Positions 7,123 through 8,534 of a stretch of DNA of 8,534 nt are shown piece after piece. Source of the stretch: Comamonadaceae bacterium (GTDB lineage: Bacteria > Pseudomonadota > Gammaproteobacteria > Burkholderiales > Burkholderiaceae_C); assembly GCA_021286965.1 (NCBI GenBank), contig JAJTBK010000472.1, positions 1 to 8,534 of the forward strand. The letters are read 5' to 3'. A model generated the notes under the pieces. That model ran no database searches. It was not told where the DNA came from and worked only from the letters and a program-made list of their open reading frames with translations. Made by a program: the position numbers and the translations under genes. Every line of letters starts with the position of its first letter. Position 1 is the stretch's first letter.

Positions 7123-8534
7123 CCACCGCCCCCTGCCCCCGTCTTACGCCCGCGCAGCTGCGCCGGCACATAGACCCCGCCAGCCTGGGCTTTGCCGACA
7201 CCAGCGCGCTGCTGCCAGAGCCCGTCACCTGGATCGGCCAGGAGCGCGCCCAGGCCGCCGCCCGCTTTGGCCTGGCGATGCAGCAGCCGGACTACCACCT
7301 GTTCGTGCTCGGCGAGGTCGGCAGCGGCCGCACCTCGCTCATGCGCCAGGCCATGCACGACGCCGCCGCCCAGCGCCCGGTGCCGCCCGACCTGTGCTAC
7401 CTGCACAACTTTGACAAGCCCGAGCACCCGCGCGCCCTGCGCCTGCCCGCCGGCCAGGGGCGTGCGCTGCGCCAGGCGATGCAGCAGTGGGCCAAGACGC
7501 TGGAAGCCGAAATCCCCAAGCGCCTGGCCGCCCCCGACATCAAGGCCGAAGCAGAAAAAATCGACAAAACCTACCAGCACGCCGAGGCCCGCGCCTTTGC
7601 CGCCCTGGAGGTTTTTGCCCAAGCGCGCCACTTTCGCCTGACGCGCGACGGTGAACAAATGCTCTTTACCCTGCTGGGCCAGAACGCGCAGCCGATCACC
7701 GAGGCCGAAGCCCAGGCCCTGGCACCGGCGCAGCGCCAGGCCATCGAGCAGGCCGAGCAGGAGCTGCGCGCCGAGATCGTGCGTTTTCTCGACCACACCC
7801 GCCCCCTGGAGCGCACGCGCGACGAGGCCCAGGCGCAGCTGCAGCGCCAAACCGCCAAGCCGCTGGTGGACCATGCCCTGGACCCCATCCGCCAGAGCCT
7901 GCGCAAGCACATCAAGGACACCGTCAAGCTCGGCCACTGGTTCGAGCAGGTGCAGCGCGAGGTGCTCGAACACCTCGACCTCTTTCTGCCCCGCGAAGGC
8001 AACGACGACGCCGAACAAGACCGCCGTGACGACCTGGCCGACCTGCTCGACCTGTGCCGCGTCAACCTCGCCGTCGATAACGGCAGCCTGCGCGGCGCCC
8101 CGGTGGTGGTGGAGGACAACCCGCAGCTGCGCAGCCTGTTCGGCAACATCGAGCACCAGAGCGACGGCGATGCACCGCAGGCCGATTTCTCCAGCATCCA
8201 CGCCGGCAGCCTGCTGCGTGCGCACGGTGGCTACCTGATGCTGTTTTTGCGCGACCTGCTGGGCGACGAACCGCTGTGGGAGAGGCTGCGGCGCTTTCTG
8301 CGCTGCTCGCGCCTGACGATCGAGGACGCCAGCGCGCACGGCCCCGGCGCCCCCGTGGCGCTGCAGCCCGAGAGCGTGGAGGTGGAGGTCAAGATCGTGC
8401 TCATCGGCTCGGCCGCCGAGTACTACCTGCTGCAAGAGGGCGACCAGGACCTGGCGCGGCGCTTTCGCGTCAAGGTCGATTTCGCCGAGCGCTTCGTCGC
8501 CACGCCCGCCACGCACCACGCCAGCGCCACCTTC
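7119..8534 (+). CDS. Lon-like AAA ATPase/protease (LonB/YcbZ-like, AAA_32 type), C-terminus beyond window
   Basis: The first 472 residues of a large cytoplasmic AAA protein; in its family a C-terminal Lon (S16) Ser-Lys protease domain follows, but that part lies off the window, so proteolytic activity is inferred. Visible parts: an N-terminal region 'TPAQLRRHIDPASLGFADTSAL'; a P-loop 'GEVGSGRTS' (65-73) with Arg71 where Walker A usually has Lys; 'PPDLCYLHNFDKPEHPRALRLPAGQG' (segment 89-114), characteristic of the AAA_32 family; a long charged, helical insert (about 120-310) of coiled-coil character; and 'FSSIHAGSLLRAHGGYLML' (357-375) ending in the Walker B strand. The segment 'YYLLQEGDQDLARRFRVKVDFAERF' (435-459) looks like the sensor 2/lid entry. 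The start is set by AAGGAG and the ATGA overlap with hemH. Family recognition is good; the exact subfamily and substrates are unknown. Confidence 0.85.
   Translation, partial: MTTAPCPRLTPAQLRRHIDPASLGFADTSALLPEPVTWIGQERAQAAARFGLAMQQPDYHLFVLGEVGSGRTSLMRQAMHDAAAQRPVPPDLCYLHNFDKPEHPRALRLPAGQGRALRQAMQQWAKTLEAEIPKRLAAPDIKAEAEKIDKTYQHAEARAFAALEVFAQARHFRLTRDGEQMLFTLLGQNAQPITEAEAQALAPAQRQAIEQAEQELRAEIVRFLDHTRPLERTRDEAQAQLQRQTAKPLVDHALDPIRQSLRKHIKDTVKLGHWFEQVQREVLEHLDLFLPREGNDDAEQDRRDDLADLLDLCRVNLAVDNGSLRGAPVVVEDNPQLRSLFGNIEHQSDGDAPQADFSSIHAGSLLRAHGGYLMLFLRDLLGDEPLWERLRRFLRCSRLTIEDASAHGPGAPVALQPESVEVEVKIVLIGSAAEYYLLQEGDQDLARRFRVKVDFAERFVATPATHHASATF

Noticed and set aside
6960..8519. Minus-strand open frame of 519 codons opposite the Lon-like ATPase
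   Set aside because: The plus strand encodes a recognisable AAA protein with an ideal ribosome site; the antisense product is compositionally biased without motifs.

Overview
The window is very GC-rich, densely coded DNA with genes on both strands and short intergenic gaps, the longest about 115 bp. Protein styles and gene content (hpnCDE, a DUF2788 protein, a Lon-like AAA ATPase beside hemH) fit a betaproteobacterium of the order Burkholderiales. An AT-flanked hairpin repeat downstream of sdaA suggests Comamonadaceae (Acidovorax/Comamonas-like). The assignment is by pattern recognition only; no search was run.

Layout. Positions 1-1077 (minus strand) hold nearly all of a lipoprotein periplasmic adaptor of an RND efflux pump; its C-terminus runs off the left edge. 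Its upstream region (1078-1192) has a TTGACA-type promoter whose -10 is overlapped by a near-perfect 24-bp palindrome typical of a TetR-family operator, followed by a GC-rich stem-loop in the presumed 5' leader. Divergently, hpnC (1193-2044), sdaA (2097-3497), hpnD (3604-4443) and hpnE (4440-5726) run on the plus strand. A small minus-strand DUF2788 membrane-protein gene (5698-5913) overlaps the end of hpnE tail to tail. Divergent from it, hemH (6007-7122) overlaps by ATGA the start of a Lon-like AAA ATPase (7119 to the right edge, incomplete).

How the genes work together. HpnD, HpnC and HpnE are the three-step bacterial route from farnesyl diphosphate to squalene, the hopanoid precursor. The squalene genes are split by sdaA, an iron-sulfur L-serine dehydratase that makes pyruvate. 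HpnD and HpnE are translationally coupled through TTGA. HemH inserts iron into protoporphyrin IX and is coupled to a probable ATP-dependent protease-like protein. The efflux adaptor is a separate, probably drug- or stress-inducible unit.

No wholly new system is apparent. The most interesting signals are non-coding. An identical 9-mer, ACAATCGCC, lies immediately upstream of the start codons of hpnC, hpnD and hemH, none of which has a Shine-Dalgarno sequence; it reads as a -10 element giving leaderless or nearly leaderless mRNAs. The others are the TetR-type palindrome over the efflux promoter and the hairpin repeat after sdaA.
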